From an uncultured Verrucomicrobiota bacterium (lineage in GTDB: Bacteria; Verrucomicrobiota; Verrucomicrobiia; Verrucomicrobiales; DEV007), in contig CACIUL010000009.1 in assembly GCA_902589825.1 (NCBI GenBank), forward strand, positions 1 through 64,000: 64,000 bases of DNA, read 5' to 3'. The position numbers were made by a program, and so were the translations under genes. This document shows, piece after piece, positions 9,638-19,054 of this stretch; the first letter of the stretch is position 1; each line of letters opens with the position of its first letter. Under the pieces are notes generated by a model that searched no databases, had not been told where the DNA came from, and worked only from the letters and a program-made list of their open reading frames with translations.

Positions 9638-10900
9638 ATGAATTCATTGCTCGAACTGACTGAGATGGCTGCGATTGAGGGAAGGAAGCCCCGGGTATTG
9701 TTTGTTTCCAATTTGTTTCCTGATTCCGGTTCCGCTTACCTGGGTTTGGATAACGCAGCTTTGCTGCATGAGTTATCCAATTTTTTTGACATCAGCGTCC
9801 TTTCACCTCGACCTTCCTTAAATCCAAAAAGCTGGTTTGATTCCTCGTCTGCAAGATTGAGTCCTAGAAAAGTGGACGAGAGGTTGAGTCCATCCTTTGC
9901 GCAGGTTCCATATGTGCCGTTTCTTGGAACACCGGGCAATTATCTGCTAATGAGGATGTTTCTGAGTAAGCGTGTCGGCAGGATTGTCAAGGAAGTCGGA
10001 ATTGACGCGATTGTTTGTTCCTGGCTTTATCCTGACGGGTGCGCAATGGCGGCAATTGCAAGAAAGCTTGATGTGCCCATTATCCTCATTACCCAAGGAA
10101 CAGATACACACCATTATATCCACTTTCCGCTTCGCAAAAAATATATCTTGGCTGCTCTTGAGCAAAGTTGTGCCGTGATCTGCAGAAGTGCTGCCCTTGG
10201 GCTTCTTCTGGAAGAGGCGGGAGCTGATGCGGAGAAAATCTACCCCGTTTATAACGGCGTTGATCAAACTATATTTTATCCCCGTGACAGGGCGCAATGC
10301 CGCACTGCCCTGGAGCTTGACCATGATGAAACAATCTTTGTTTTTGTGGGCAATTTTCTCCCGGTCAAGAACCCAGAGTTCCTTCTCAGGGCTTTCTCCT
10401 CAACCGCTTCAGGCAATAAGTCTCTACTGGTCATGGTTGGCAGGGGACCAATGAGGCCAGCGCTTGAGAAATTGTGTGTTCGCCTTGGTATTTCTGAGCG
10501 AGTGAGATTTACCGGTTCACTTTCCTCTCAGGAGGTTGCCACTTGGATGGGGGCAGCGGATTGCCTGTGCTTGTGCAGCCATAATGAAGGACTTCCCAAT
10601 GTTATCATTGAAGCGATTGCGTCCGGATTACCTGTCATTTCAACAGATGTTGGCGGTATAAAGGAGCTGTTGGGTGCTGATGATCGAGGCGTAATTGTCG
10701 ATCCGGGAGACATGGAAGGCTATGCAGAGGCTTTAACGCGCTTTATTACGGGGTGGCAGCTGTCGACCGAGAGTCTATTGGATGCAGGCTTGTCATGGCC
10801 TGAATGTGCGCAAAAGCATGCCTTGATCATTCGTGAGGCAATGGTGAAGAAAATTGCCAGAGAGGAAGGTCGAGTTTGCTCCTTGCCTGAATTGAAATAA
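9638..10900 (+). CDS. Glycosyltransferase family 4
   Basis: A GT-B enzyme of 420 residues. The C-terminal donor domain starts with FVFVGNFLPVKNPEFLLRAF and carries the EX7E motif in NEGLPNVIIEAIASGLP, followed by STDVGGIKELL, as in standard GT4 enzymes. The N-terminal acceptor domain includes VLFVSNLFPDSGSAY. The likely start is ATG 9638, with ATG 9665 as an alternative. Expected activity is transfer of a nucleotide-activated sugar to the lipid-linked intermediate. It ends 19 bases before the priming transferase gene. Confidence 0.9.
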   Translation: MNSLLELTEMAAIEGRKPRVLFVSNLFPDSGSAYLGLDNAALLHELSNFFDISVLSPRPSLNPKSWFDSSSARLSPRKVDERLSPSFAQVPYVPFLGTPGNYLLMRMFLSKRVGRIVKEVGIDAIVCSWLYPDGCAMAAIARKLDVPIILITQGTDTHHYIHFPLRKKYILAALEQSCAVICRSAALGLLLEEAGADAEKIYPVYNGVDQTIFYPRDRAQCRTALELDHDETIFVFVGNFLPVKNPEFLLRAFSSTASGNKSLLVMVGRGPMRPALEKLCVRLGISERVRFTGSLSSQEVATWMGAADCLCLCSHNEGLPNVIIEAIASGLPVISTDVGGIKELLGADDRGVIVDPGDMEGYAEALTRFITGWQLSTESLLDAGLSWPECAQKHALIIREAMVKKIAREEGRVCSLPELK

Positions 10901-10919
10901 AAATGCTATAAATCAAATC

Positions 10920-12434
10920 GTGCCAAGGCTGGATGTTTATCCTGTCAGGCTTTATTTCCCCTTTTTTGCGGTGCAGATAGATTATAGCAGTCAAAGGCAT
11001 TGGCCGCATGTGTGCAGGCACTTATTGATAGATGTTAGCCTGATCATTGTCGCATTTGTCTTAGCCGCGGCGCTGCGATTTGATAATTGGTTGCCTCCAA
11101 GGCTCTTTGATTATTGGCCTTCCATACTCCTGTCTGCGGGAACCTCAGGGGCGATGATTTATATATCCGGGTTGTATTCCCGTTATGCGCCCCGCAGGAA
11201 ACGCTTTACCCAGAATTCCCTGATAATGCTTTCTTTGGTTGCTGGAATTCTCGCCGCGCTCGGCTATGGGTCCATTGATTTTTCAGCCCGCATTGGCAGA
11301 GGCGTGATGTTAATCAGTGTGCCGTTCATGGTGACGCTTGTTTTTTTTCACCATTACTACTGCTTCCGAATTGGAGGTCGTTGTCGGGAAAAGCTTGCCT
11401 GCCTAGTTGCATGCAGCGCTCACGAAAGACAGGCAAGCCTGGTCCAGAGCATTGAACAAAATCACACTGAGTTTACCGGTCTTATATCCATTGGTGATTA
11501 TGCGCCGGAAGGGGGCAGTGATGTGATTGGCGCCTTTCGTGATATTGAGTCCTTGCTCAGGGAGCGAGAAATCAATTGCCTGCTTTGTCCTCCGGGCAGC
11601 TTGGATAGTGCAGATGTCATGCAAATGGTCCGGCGGCTTCGGTATTCCGGTGTCAATGTGTTTTCCCTCGCCGATATGTGCGAGGATTTGTTCCAAGCTG
11701 TTCCGTTGAGGCTCGTGACAACGGAATGGTTATTGCATTGCTCGGGTCAGCCCAGGCTTTTTTACATGCGTAAGTTAAAAAGGATTTTTGATATCCTTGT
11801 CTCATTGTTTTTTATAGCCATTTCATTGCCTGTGCTCTTCCTTGGAATGGTCGCAGTTTTTCTGACCTCTCGCGGCCCTGTTTTTTATTGCCAAAAACGT
11901 TGTGGCCGTTTTGGCCGTCAATTCAACATAGTCAAGTTGCGCACCATGAAAGTTGACGCTGAGGATGGTGGCGTTCGTTGGAGTTCCAGTAATGATGATC
12001 GATTAACTTCAGTCGGAGGCTTTCTTAGGAAATTTCGCATTGATGAGCTTCCGCAGTTATGGGTGGTTTTAAAGGGAGACATGTCTTTTGTGGGGCCCCG
12101 GCCTGAGCGTCAGGAATTTATTGACCAGTTGAGTCTCGGCATACCTTGCTTTTCAGAACGGGTGATGGTTCAGCCGGGAATCACCGGTTGGGCGCAAGTG
12201 AATTATCCGTACGGTTCGACCACTGAGGATGCAGAGCGAAAACTAGAATATGATCTCTACTACATGAAACACATGGGCATACTGCTCGATTGTTTTGTTC
12301 TTTTGGATACTGTGAGGACCGTGTTTCTGGGTGGGGCAAAAAAAGACAAGGGAATTGCATTGGGAAAATTCAGCAATTCTTTATGCAGGGTAATGGGAGG
12401 TGAGATAGCCTCTCAATCCAGTGAATCGAGCTGA
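10920..12434 (+). CDS. Polyprenyl-phosphate sugar-1-phosphate transferase (priming enzyme)
   Basis: 504 residues. The N-terminal half has about four membrane helices and a CoA-binding-like domain. From about residue 280 the bacterial sugar transferase domain begins, with KRIFDILVSLFF as the re-entrant helix, FNIVKLRTM, and the diagnostic DELPQLWVVLKGDMSFVGPR motif, then VQPGITGWAQVNY. This is the WbaP/WcaJ/EpsE-type architecture that starts synthesis by placing a sugar-1-phosphate on undecaprenyl phosphate. The start is GTG at 10920; the nearby ATG at 10903 runs into a stop. It probably defines the first sugar of the repeat unit. Confidence 0.93.
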   Translation: MPRLDVYPVRLYFPFFAVQIDYSSQRHWPHVCRHLLIDVSLIIVAFVLAAALRFDNWLPPRLFDYWPSILLSAGTSGAMIYISGLYSRYAPRRKRFTQNSLIMLSLVAGILAALGYGSIDFSARIGRGVMLISVPFMVTLVFFHHYYCFRIGGRCREKLACLVACSAHERQASLVQSIEQNHTEFTGLISIGDYAPEGGSDVIGAFRDIESLLREREINCLLCPPGSLDSADVMQMVRRLRYSGVNVFSLADMCEDLFQAVPLRLVTTEWLLHCSGQPRLFYMRKLKRIFDILVSLFFIAISLPVLFLGMVAVFLTSRGPVFYCQKRCGRFGRQFNIVKLRTMKVDAEDGGVRWSSSNDDRLTSVGGFLRKFRIDELPQLWVVLKGDMSFVGPRPERQEFIDQLSLGIPCFSERVMVQPGITGWAQVNYPYGSTTEDAERKLEYDLYYMKHMGILLDCFVLLDTVRTVFLGGAKKDKGIALGKFSNSLCRVMGGEIASQSSESS

Positions 12435-12452
12435 TGTCCCTACTCTAGTGGA

Positions 12453-13775
12453 ATGGATTTTTTTGCCGCAAGTGCCATCCTTGTTATTTATTATATCAGG
12501 CCACAGGACTGGGTCCCGGGTCTCGCTGGGGCGAACCTGATTCAGCCGGTCGCGATGATGGCAATCATTGCTGTTATCCTTCGGCGGCGCTCTCGCAGTG
12601 GAGTATTGAGCCGCCGGGTTCCCCATGACTGGCTCATACTATGTTACGGCTGTTATATTGTGTTTACGGCACCTGATTTCAGTGATGCCCTTCTTGGCTT
12701 CCTGCCGCTTGCCGTGTTTTACTGGGTCACCATTGAGACGCTTGAAAACCAGCGGCGGATAGGAATTTATCTTAGATTGTGGCTCGGCATGCTTCTCTGC
12801 GTTGCCGGATTGGGCGTGATGAGTCTTTTTGGTTTTGATTTAACGGGGGCGGCAGAAATGACGGAGCGCTTCAAGGGGCGGCTTGCCATTGGCACATGGA
12901 TCCACGGCAATCCCAACTCCCTTGCCCACACGGTGATTGTTGCGATTCCGACTTGCTATTTTCTCATGGTTTGGAGACAGGGGCTTGTAAAACGCTTGCA
13001 GGCATTGCCGCTTCTGTTGATGGCATCCTATTGTGTTTATTGTGCACAGTCGCGCGGCGCTTTTGTGGCCGGCATTATTCTTGTTGGATTTTCACTGCTG
13101 ATTGGCAGGAGTATGTTTTTGCGTGGATTTGTCATTGTCCTCCTTGTTACCGGGGCGACCGCGATCCTGTCGACCCTGCCAAGAATGAATGAGGATTTAC
13201 GCTCGGATGAAGGTGTTCAGGGACGGGTAATGGCATGGGAGATTGCCAGAACCGCATCGAGAAGGGAAACGACTGGAGAAGGGTGGAAGGAGTTCCAGGC
13301 TTATATTTCCTATGAAGGTGAGGCTGTCAGGAAAGCTACACACAGCTGTTATGTCCGAGTTGCTGCAGACCTTGGTTACCCGGGGCTCTTTCTTTACCTT
13401 TCTCTCTTATGGTTTTGCTTCAGGTCGATGGCTTTTCTGGCTGTTAAGGATCATGAGGCTGAGCGTATTCGCCGCACTATAATGGTGCTGACGGTGGGCT
13501 ATATCATTTCCGGCTGGATGATAGACAGAGCCTATTATGTGGAATATTTTCTTATTGCTGCTGTTTCGGGCGCAATGCACCGCTTAAGGCAAAATGGAAA
13601 TGTTAAAGCTAACCTGGAAACAGGTTATACGGCCGGTCTGGATGATTTAGGAGGGAGGGGTTCATTTGGAGACAGGCTATTTCGTCGAAGTTTTGGTCTT
13701 GCTGATGGTGTTGTTTCTCTGGCATTAACTTATGCGACACTCTTGCTTTGGGATTATATACTTCTCACGTTATAG
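12453..13775 (+). CDS. O-antigen ligase / Wzy polymerase family membrane protein
   Basis: A polytopic protein of 440 residues with about 10-12 helices. The Wzy_C region includes YCAQSRGAFVAGIILV and a periplasmic loop followed by ATHSCYVRVAADLGYPGLF, which matches the His/Arg-bearing pattern of WaaL/Wzy-type enzymes. In this locus it is the only candidate for the polymerase that joins repeat units in the periplasm, though ligation to an acceptor is also possible. It begins 18 bases after the priming enzyme and ends the rightward arm, converging with the leftward genes across a 28-base gap. Confidence 0.85.
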   Translation: MDFFAASAILVIYYIRPQDWVPGLAGANLIQPVAMMAIIAVILRRRSRSGVLSRRVPHDWLILCYGCYIVFTAPDFSDALLGFLPLAVFYWVTIETLENQRRIGIYLRLWLGMLLCVAGLGVMSLFGFDLTGAAEMTERFKGRLAIGTWIHGNPNSLAHTVIVAIPTCYFLMVWRQGLVKRLQALPLLLMASYCVYCAQSRGAFVAGIILVGFSLLIGRSMFLRGFVIVLLVTGATAILSTLPRMNEDLRSDEGVQGRVMAWEIARTASRRETTGEGWKEFQAYISYEGEAVRKATHSCYVRVAADLGYPGLFLYLSLLWFCFRSMAFLAVKDHEAERIRRTIMVLTVGYIISGWMIDRAYYVEYFLIAAVSGAMHRLRQNGNVKANLETGYTAGLDDLGGRGSFGDRLFRRSFGLADGVVSLALTYATLLLWDYILLTL

Positions 13776-13803
13776 AAGCGAAACGCGGTGTTTTTTCCTT
13801 TAA

Positions 13804-15045
13804 TCACTGGCAGGCCAGGCTGTGATATAGAGCGCCATAATTATCCGCCATTTTTGAGATGGAAAAAACTGTGTTAACAGCTTCTCTTCCGGCAGCACCT
13901 TGAGTGTTTAATTGATCCTTGTTACGTAAGGTGCAGGCCAGTTGCTCGGCAAGGTCAGAGGCTCTTTCCATTGAACTCACCGTGCCTCCTCCTGTCCTGG
14001 ATAGAATCTCTGAATTTCCGCAGGCTTTATTGGCAAGCACGGGAACAGAACATGCCATAGCCTCGAGAACGGCATTGGACATCCCTTCATTGAATGATGG
14101 TGAAACCAGGAGATCAATGGCCTGGTATACGGCTACCATGTTTTTTTGAAAGCCAAGCCAGTGTATGCGGTCTTTATATTTGGACTTGGATATCTGCTGC
14201 AGTATGCGGGCCTTTTCAGGCCCTCCGTCACCTGCAATGATTAAGCAGGGCTGCGCTTGTCGCGAGGCAAGTTCTTCGAAGGCTTGTAATAATAAGGAGT
14301 GACCTTTCATTGGGCCAAAACGGCCAACGACACCGATCAGGAAACTGTCATCGGTAATGCCTTTGATTGGAAGTTTGTCTCTTGCTCTCGATTTATCATA
14401 AGCGGGCGTGAATTTTGATGTATCTACGCCATTGGGAATTGTATGAAGGTTTTCATGTCCAAATCCGTGGGAGGCAATTTGCTTTGTTAATTGCGCTGAA
14501 ACGCAATGGATGGCGCGGCATCTACGATACATTAATTTCCGGATTTTTTTTCTTCGCAAGCTCAGCTCCGTTCCGAATAGTTCAGCGTGTTCACCGTGGA
14601 GGATTTTCCACTTTTTCCCCATGCACGTTGACAATGAGGCGTAGATAAGCGGCCCAAGGTTGTGGGTGTGAATAATGTCCGGCTGAAGTTTTTGGGTGAT
14701 TTTCCGCAATTGTTTAACGCACCGGAAAGAGAATCCGGGGGGCTTGTTGATTTCGTATAGTTGCGAAGGATGCTTTAACCTTTCCCCAATGATGCCTCCT
14801 GTGCGAATGCAGCAGACGTGAAGATCAAAGTTCTCTGTGGGAAGGTGGTGGGAAAGATTGGCAATGCCGTTTTCCATGCCACCTGCCCCCATCGAGTCCA
14901 CGACATGAAGCACTTTGATGGGGTTGGGCACTTTCCTGAACCGGGTAGGATGATTAATCCTCCCTTTGTACCTGTTGAGGGTTTGCTGGGCGAGGGCGGA
15001 ACTGGCTGTGCATGTTGTCAGGCAGGGGGTTCCCAGGACTGTCAT
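13804..15045 (-). CDS. Glycosyltransferase family 4
   Basis: With ATG at 15045 the protein has 413 residues. The GT-B core starts at IKVLHVVDSMGAGGMENGI, has the donor-site start IGVVGRFGPMKGHSLLL, and the EX7E motif in NEGMSNAVLEAMACSVPV. The ATG start overlaps the end of the Wzc-like gene by 92 bases. A GTG at 14931 (residue 39), just before the conserved core, would avoid the overlap and may be the true start. It is the last gene of the leftward export arm and should extend the repeat unit. Confidence 0.88.
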   Translation of the reverse strand: MTVLGTPCLTTCTASSALAQQTLNRYKGRINHPTRFRKVPNPIKVLHVVDSMGAGGMENGIANLSHHLPTENFDLHVCCIRTGGIIGERLKHPSQLYEINKPPGFSFRCVKQLRKITQKLQPDIIHTHNLGPLIYASLSTCMGKKWKILHGEHAELFGTELSLRRKKIRKLMYRRCRAIHCVSAQLTKQIASHGFGHENLHTIPNGVDTSKFTPAYDKSRARDKLPIKGITDDSFLIGVVGRFGPMKGHSLLLQAFEELASRQAQPCLIIAGDGGPEKARILQQISKSKYKDRIHWLGFQKNMVAVYQAIDLLVSPSFNEGMSNAVLEAMACSVPVLANKACGNSEILSRTGGGTVSSMERASDLAEQLACTLRNKDQLNTQGAAGREAVNTVFSISKMADNYGALYHSLACQ

Positions 15046-17332
15046 TTTCAGCTACATCTTGTGTGCCGGGTGATCGCACGTTAACCTGTGGAATTCTTAT
15101 TTTTGCTGACGGATCATGAGGAGGGTCGAGAAGTTCGTCGACGTCATCCAGCGATGCGTAGTAGTCAGCTGAATAATAGCTGAACTGGTAATAGTTTTTT
15201 TTCTGGTTGAGGTCGATGCCGTTAAGAACAAAACCAAAAAAGTGAGCTCCTGTCTTCTTAAGCATATCAACTGCATCCTCAACGTCTTTTTGCGCGGTTT
15301 TCTCAGCCCTGACAATGAGGAGGATGCCGTCTGTCACGCGCTGGATAGAAGTCGTCTCGCTTAGGCCAAGCACAGGGGGTGTATCAATGACGATTCTGTC
15401 ATAGTGAAGAGCCCAGTGGGTTATAAGGTCTTCAAAAAATTGCTGCGAGAGCACCTCGGTGGAGCCTGGTATAACAGGTCCTCTTGGAATGACATGGAGA
15501 TTGTCGAGTGATGAGCGCTGTATTACCTGATCAGGGGAATGCATTCCGGTTAGAAGCGTGGTCATGCCGGATGCATTGTTTGCCTGCGTTAGTTCATGTA
15601 TTCGACCCCGCCTGAGATCGGCGTCAATGAGAAGAGTTTTCTCGCCTATGGAATTAAATGCCCATGCAATATTTGCAGCCTGCGTGGTTTTTCCCTCCGT
15701 GGGTCGTGCACTTGTAACCATGACGGTCTGCGTGTGTCCCTCGGCGTTTGGGTGCAGCACGATATTGCTCCTGATGATACGAAAATTTTCCAGCAGTTGG
15801 TTTGGAATTTGCGCACCAAGCGTTGGAGAACGTGAAATGTTTTCCAGTTCTGACCGTTTCATTAGTGGAATAATGCCAAGGCCCATTATGCCCGTGGCAT
15901 TCTCTATTTGCTGGAGCCTTGATGCGCTAGAGTCGAAGAGTTGCAGGATGGTGGGGGCTCCTACAGCCATTCCAAGCCCTAGCACCAGTGATATAATCAA
16001 CAGCTTGGCCTTGTTGGGCGAGACCGGTATTTCGTCACGCATCACCGTATGGCCTCCGAAAACAAGCTCAAAGCGTTCCTTGTCTGCCCCAAATTCCAGT
16101 GCAGCAATGCGTTCAGATAACTTTTTTCTCTGGGCTCCCCATTCCATTTCCCCCTTGTCGAGAGCCTCGTAGTCCTGTTTAAGTTTTGCCCATTTCTTGG
16201 TTACTTCATAATAATCGGAAAGCCTCGATTCGAGGATGGCTTTTCTTTCGGTGAGACTCTTGCAATCAAGTTCAAATTGTTGGGTCAAGTGCTCAAGCTC
16301 AATATCTAGCTTTGATGTCAGGTCCTTTATTTTATCATTGAGGTCGGTAACCAGTGAGTTTTGAGGGCCTACGCCTGAGGCGATTGCATCCCTTATTTTT
16401 TGCTCGGCGATACGGCGTTGCTTGGCAAGCTCCTTCCAGTCATTGATGGTATTGGCTGGGGGTGTTTTTATAAGGTTGGAAAATGGAGTTTCCAGTGAAA
16501 TCGGGGCGTTTGTCTCATTGCCTGAGTGCCGGCGCAGGTTACCGATTGATATCGGCTGTTCAGTGTAGAAGGAGGTCAATTCCGTGAGCTTGCTCACTTG
16601 CTGCATTTGGTTGCCGCTTCTTTGCAGGAGTGAGCGTACGTCCTCGGCTTGCTGTAAGCGTGCTTTTGTCCAGTCCAGATTAACGGGCACCTGGCTTAAT
16701 CTAGCGTGACTGATTTCAACGTCGGCGTATGAGTGGCTTTCCTCAAACCGAGCCTTTAAAGCGAGAAGTTCGTCGCGTTTCTGGTCAATGGCATCACGTT
16801 CAGCCTTGTAGCTTTCAATTTTCTTTTCCCTGGAAAGGGCCCGTAGCTCTTTTTTGTGGGCAGTGAATTCCTCAATCAATGTTGGGGTGAACCGACGTAC
16901 AATGCTGGGTGATGTGGCGTATACCTCAATGGAATACTGGTCATTGTTTTCCAGTGCAGCCCTGTATTTGGGGACAAACTTCTCCTTGATCTGGTCGGCG
17001 CTGGTGTCTTCACTCACAAATCCCATGCGAGTAATAATTCGCTTGAGCATTTGCTTGTTGGCTAATTCGTATTTCAGATTGCGCTTGGTGCGCGCGACAG
17101 ATTCCCGGTCCGGATCCACGGCGTCGGCGTCGACTGCATATGAGTAAACCTGTACATTTACCAGTCCCTTTGAGTAATACAGTGCATCACTGTAAACGTA
17201 ATAAACCATACCCGAAAGCAGGGCCAAGCAGCACAACAAGGTGGCGAGTCTGTGATAGCGTGCAAGGTCGAGAATTCGGCTGATAAACTCTTGTGGGTCG
17301 AAGTTCTCTTTTTTTGGGGGTTTTGAACTCAC
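14954..17332 (-). CDS. Wzc-like polysaccharide co-polymerase with BY-kinase domain
   Basis: 792 residues. A Wzz-type chain-length domain lies between two helices (about residues 33-52 and 425-445), with long coiled-coil segments in the periplasmic part. The cytoplasmic kinase domain has Walker A PTEGKTTQ near residue 545, Walker A' LLIDADLRRGR near 568, Walker B IVIDTPPVLG near 647, and a C-terminal tyrosine cluster (YYQFSYYSADYY) near 712-724. Such proteins set polymer length and gate export with Wza, and they cycle through autophosphorylation. All kinase motifs are intact. The gene is followed upstream by the Wza homologue, as expected. Confidence 0.95.
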   Translation of the reverse strand: MSSKPPKKENFDPQEFISRILDLARYHRLATLLCCLALLSGMVYYVYSDALYYSKGLVNVQVYSYAVDADAVDPDRESVARTKRNLKYELANKQMLKRIITRMGFVSEDTSADQIKEKFVPKYRAALENNDQYSIEVYATSPSIVRRFTPTLIEEFTAHKKELRALSREKKIESYKAERDAIDQKRDELLALKARFEESHSYADVEISHARLSQVPVNLDWTKARLQQAEDVRSLLQRSGNQMQQVSKLTELTSFYTEQPISIGNLRRHSGNETNAPISLETPFSNLIKTPPANTINDWKELAKQRRIAEQKIRDAIASGVGPQNSLVTDLNDKIKDLTSKLDIELEHLTQQFELDCKSLTERKAILESRLSDYYEVTKKWAKLKQDYEALDKGEMEWGAQRKKLSERIAALEFGADKERFELVFGGHTVMRDEIPVSPNKAKLLIISLVLGLGMAVGAPTILQLFDSSASRLQQIENATGIMGLGIIPLMKRSELENISRSPTLGAQIPNQLLENFRIIRSNIVLHPNAEGHTQTVMVTSARPTEGKTTQAANIAWAFNSIGEKTLLIDADLRRGRIHELTQANNASGMTTLLTGMHSPDQVIQRSSLDNLHVIPRGPVIPGSTEVLSQQFFEDLITHWALHYDRIVIDTPPVLGLSETTSIQRVTDGILLIVRAEKTAQKDVEDAVDMLKKTGAHFFGFVLNGIDLNQKKNYYQFSYYSADYYASLDDVDELLDPPHDPSAKIRIPQVNVRSPGTQDVAENDSPGNPLPDNMHSQFRPRPANPQQVQRED

Positions 17333-17370
17333 GGGTTGGAAGAGCAGTGCATGTCAGGTGGGGAGCTTTA

Positions 17371-18060
17371 TCAAAAACCGAAAGTGCGCTCTGGCACAAC
17401 AATAATGTCTCCTGATTGAGCGGGTATATCTGCTGACCTTCCCTGATTTATTCCCCTGACATTCATTTCGACCTTTGATTTAAGTCCATTCTTCCCATTT
17501 CTGAGTGCGTGAATTTTCTGGATGTCCGCAAATTTTGTTGTTCCGCCACCAATAAGGAGTGCTTCATAAAGGCCAATGTTCCTGTTCCCGCCGGTGGGAA
17601 TGGTGTGTTGTCCCGGAGCCTTTACCTTGCCGGTCAGGTAGACTATGATGCTTGGCTGTCCGGAGGGTGCGCGCGATTTGTTCTGCAGCCGATCCACGAT
17701 CACGGTTGCTGTCTGCAGTTGCTCCGGCTCAAGGTTTTCTTTGATTTTCGCCTCGGCTTCGGAGATGGACAGGCCGGCAACTTTAATTCTCCCAACTTTA
17801 GGAATAATGATATCGCCGGATTCCCGTACAGGGTAAATTTCATTGAAGCTGGTGTCTTCCTTGACGAAGACTTCAATTCGATCACCAATGGCAATGTCTC
17901 TCAGAGCGCTTTCTTTGCCCGTCGAGATGGCTGATGACGGGGTGGGAGTAATGGCATGACGGGCTTCATCGCCTGTCTTGCAGCCGGAATTAAGGATTAC
18001 TATCAAAAGGGCTGATGAAATGGCCAGCGGCCCCCTTATTGAAATTCGAGCAGGGGTCAT
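17371..18060 (-). CDS. Wza-like polysaccharide export lipoprotein
   Basis: With ATG at 18060 the protein has 229 residues and a clean lipoprotein signal ending at Cys27 (VILNSGC). A TTG at 18090 would add ten residues ahead of the signal and is less likely. The Poly_export domain follows (IGDRIEVFVKEDTSFN, VRESGDIIIPKVGRI), then an SLBB-like segment (VYLTGKVKAPGQHTIP). It should form the outer-membrane or periplasmic export channel for the polysaccharide, working with the Wzc-like protein encoded 38 bases downstream. It is shorter than E. coli Wza, with one SLBB-like repeat visible. Confidence 0.9.
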   Translation of the reverse strand: MTPARISIRGPLAISSALLIVILNSGCKTGDEARHAITPTPSSAISTGKESALRDIAIGDRIEVFVKEDTSFNEIYPVRESGDIIIPKVGRIKVAGLSISEAEAKIKENLEPEQLQTATVIVDRLQNKSRAPSGQPSIIVYLTGKVKAPGQHTIPTGGNRNIGLYEALLIGGGTTKFADIQKIHALRNGKNGLKSKVEMNVRGINQGRSADIPAQSGDIIVVPERTFGF

Positions 18061-18137
18061 TAGTGGATCGATAATGTTTAGTTTGAGCAATGAGTGAAGG
18101 ATTTGTGCAGGATGAGCTTTTGGGCTTGCGTGTCAAT

Positions 18138-18992
18138 TCATGGCTTTGCCCACACCTTTTCGGCATTTGCATTAATGAATTCCTTTTTGTGCGGCTTCGG
18201 GTTCACTGTTACCAGCAAATGGTCGAATGATGTTCGAAAGCGCTTCAAAAGTTTCTTTCTCGATTCGCTAAATCGCTCGCGTGAGCTGCCCTGCGCACGG
18301 TGCGAGACAGTGACAAGAATTCGGATGTCTCCTATGAATTTCGGTGAAGGTGTGATGCCTTCCACGTAGACAGTTCTTGGTACGATTCCCGGGAGGTTTG
18401 CCGGGTATTTTGTGTCATCGACAGCCCATTCACAGAAGCGCTTGGCAGGATTTGTAGAGTCGATCAGCAACTCCTTTTTGGAAAGGTCTCTCCAGATCTT
18501 GATGGTACCTGTCGAGGTCAGTTCATCGTCGAGGTTCTTGAACTCGCCGCTTTTCTTGGAACGGTTAATTCCTGCAACCTCAAGTGTGACAACTGCTTCG
18601 CCCTGGAAGTCGACACGGTATGGTGTTAATCGGATAATGAGCTTGCTCATTTCGCCCTTGCCGACAACAAGGCCTGGAGGGGTTTGTTGGAAAGCACCAT
18701 TGTCTGCGGGGTCGTAGTTGTCGATTTTTCCGTCGTAGTTCATGTCCCCATCGATGTCCAGCTTTGCCAGCTTCCTTTCCTTGTCCCGGTACAGGGTGGA
18801 TCGCTGACCGTAGTATTTATGGAAATCTCCCGGAAGGTCGCGATTGGTTTCAACCACTGTCACGGCAGCCGTGCCTGATGGGATTGGAGGTGGTGCAGCG
18901 TGCATGGCAGTGATGGTAAGCATGATGCCGGCTAAAAATGCACTTTTCGTGTGAAGGGATATTGGGTTGTGGTGCCTTGGTTTCATCTTCAT
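18138..18992 (-). CDS. Secreted protein with a dockerin/EF-hand type calcium loop
   Basis: With ATG at 18992 the protein has 284 residues; the longer frame to 19052 begins with TTG. Residues 15-32 form a Sec signal ending in MHAA. A short stretch, DGDMNYDGKIDNYDP, fits the Ca-binding loop DxNxDGxIDxxD. The rest is rich in beta-type sequence, with a repeated pattern of strands (SKLIIRLTPYRVDF, EAVVTLEVAGI) and a basic C-terminal region. I do not recognise a family. Its place between the Wza gene and the barrel gene suggests a periplasmic or surface accessory of polysaccharide export. Confidence 0.7.
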   Translation of the reverse strand: MKMKPRHHNPISLHTKSAFLAGIMLTITAMHAAPPPIPSGTAAVTVVETNRDLPGDFHKYYGQRSTLYRDKERKLAKLDIDGDMNYDGKIDNYDPADNGAFQQTPPGLVVGKGEMSKLIIRLTPYRVDFQGEAVVTLEVAGINRSKKSGEFKNLDDELTSTGTIKIWRDLSKKELLIDSTNPAKRFCEWAVDDTKYPANLPGIVPRTVYVEGITPSPKFIGDIRILVTVSHRAQGSSRERFSESRKKLLKRFRTSFDHLLVTVNPKPHKKEFINANAEKVWAKP

Positions 18993-19054
18993 CGTGCCGT
19001 TTGTTGACGTAAATATTCTTTGCGGTCCGGGGTTTTCGCCAGAGATAATCAATA

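Noticed and set aside
15558-16172. Rightward frame of 204 codons inside the Wzc-like gene
   Set aside because: It is antisense to a gene with clear kinase motifs and shows no protein features of its own.
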